DNA of 64,000 nucleotides from Reichenbachiella faecimaris (GTDB taxonomy: Bacteria > Bacteroidota > Bacteroidia > Cytophagales > Cyclobacteriaceae): positions 310,001 through 374,000 of the forward strand of contig NZ_FWYF01000004.1 of assembly GCF_900176375.1 (NCBI RefSeq), given 5' to 3'. Both the position numbers and the translations under genes were made by a program. Under the pieces are notes generated by a model that did not search any database, was not told the DNA's origin, and saw only the letters and a program-made list of their open reading frames with translations. Positions 63,626-64,000 of the stretch are shown here, in pieces (the stretch's first letter is position 1; each line of letters starts with the position of its first letter).

Positions 63626-63948
63626 TGAAAGGCGATTTCAGGAATTTGTTTTCTCAATTGCTCACGAAGCGTTTGCTGTTCGTCAATGGCTTTTTTCCCT
63701 ACAGGTGTGATGTAAAAGAGTCGCTTACGTTTGCCACCACGAAGCCCAGAGGCCTCTCCAAGCTTGGACTCCAAGAATCCTTTTTCTTCCAGTCGATACA
63801 AAACGGTATGTATCGCACTGATATTGATGCTTTTGCCTGTTTGCTTTTCGTACTCCTCAGCTATCCCTACCGAGTAGGCCGAATCATATCGCATGGCTAC
63901 AATCAAAATCACCAATTCTTCCAGACTTCCCAACTTATAATTACCCAT
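63613..63948 (-). CDS. PadR family transcriptional regulator
   Basis: 111 residues. The PadR winged helix is clear: LGSLEELVILIVAMRYDSAYSVGIAEEYEKQTGKSINISAIHTVLYRLEEKGFLESKLGE, then GGKRKRLFYITPVGKKAI and a short dimer helix. PadR proteins usually repress transporters for toxic compounds and respond to a small ligand. The gene overlaps the permease gene by 13 bp, so it most likely regulates its own operon with the permease. Its promoter lies at the right edge of the window. Confidence 0.94.
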   Translation of the reverse strand: MGNYKLGSLEELVILIVAMRYDSAYSVGIAEEYEKQTGKSINISAIHTVLYRLEEKGFLESKLGEASGLRGGKRKRLFYITPVGKKAIDEQQTLREQLRKQIPEIAFQWNR

Positions 63949-64000
63949 TGCATATTATTTTATTCACAATTGTAAGTATTATAAATTCAAAAACAAATTT

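Overview
This 64 kb window is a piece of the chromosome of a Bacteroidota bacterium, most likely a marine member of the order Cytophagales (Reichenbachiella/Marinoscillum/Ekhidna-like; genus inferred, not proven). The signs are: a TonB receptor with an N-terminal carboxypeptidase-type domain, TamL, DUF4835, an Rpb6-like omega subunit, DUF2141 and LytTR/LytS genes, promoters of the TTTG-N19-TAnnTTTG type, weak Shine-Dalgarno sequences and low-to-middling GC. I see no rRNA, tRNA, CRISPR array, phage or insertion sequence. Most of the window is ordinary chromosome.

Layout. 1-3.8 kb: a truncated SRPBCC lipoprotein gene, a Crp/Fnr regulator, a divergent NarK-type nitrate/nitrite transporter with operator-like inverted repeats between them, then an AHSA1-like protein and a LysE exporter. 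4-9.4 kb: TonB receptor, DUF2141 protein, TPR protein, and a LytS/LytTR two-component pair. 9.5-13.7 kb: TrmH-type rRNA methyltransferase, TamL-like outer-membrane assembly protein and hemF. 13.8-14.4 kb: a small membrane protein plus XRE regulator pair with a consensus promoter bracketed by operator-like repeats. 14.5-24.4 kb, all minus strand: small secreted proteins, ispE, fabI, recN, DUF4835, coaBC, omega subunit, bamD and an OstA/LptA-like protein, a housekeeping and envelope block typical of the phylum. 24.5-27.4 kb: tilS, a cyclic-nucleotide-binding-fold protein and mdh. 27.5-32 kb: accessory small genes, including a CPCC protein/hypothetical pair enclosed by inverted attC-like hairpins. 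32-39.2 kb: pyruvate carboxylase, YwbE, AlkC, and a WYL regulator next to a monooxygenase-like/GyrI-like pair. 39.4-46.1 kb: two-domain M16 protease, SMP-30 lipoprotein and the three-gene proton-translocating transhydrogenase. 46.4-50.3 kb: a 980-residue protein with an AAA/STAND-like core whose Walker A has lost its lysine, overlapping by one base with an MscS channel gene. 50.4-54.9 kb: SF1 helicase, an acidic three-repeat lipoprotein and a beta-barrel. 55-61 kb: lpdA, an MFS transporter, and a PilJ_N/PAS histidine kinase with a single-domain response regulator. 61-64 kb: an FtsX/MacB-type permease with a PadR regulator.

The best candidate for an undescribed system is the pseudo-ATPase/MscS operon at 46.4-50.3 kb. 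Next are the hairpin-bounded CPCC module (31.1-31.9 kb) and the stacked operator region upstream of narK. Several families of short dispersed palindromic repeats sit between genes. All identifications are from reading the sequence; no database searches were run.
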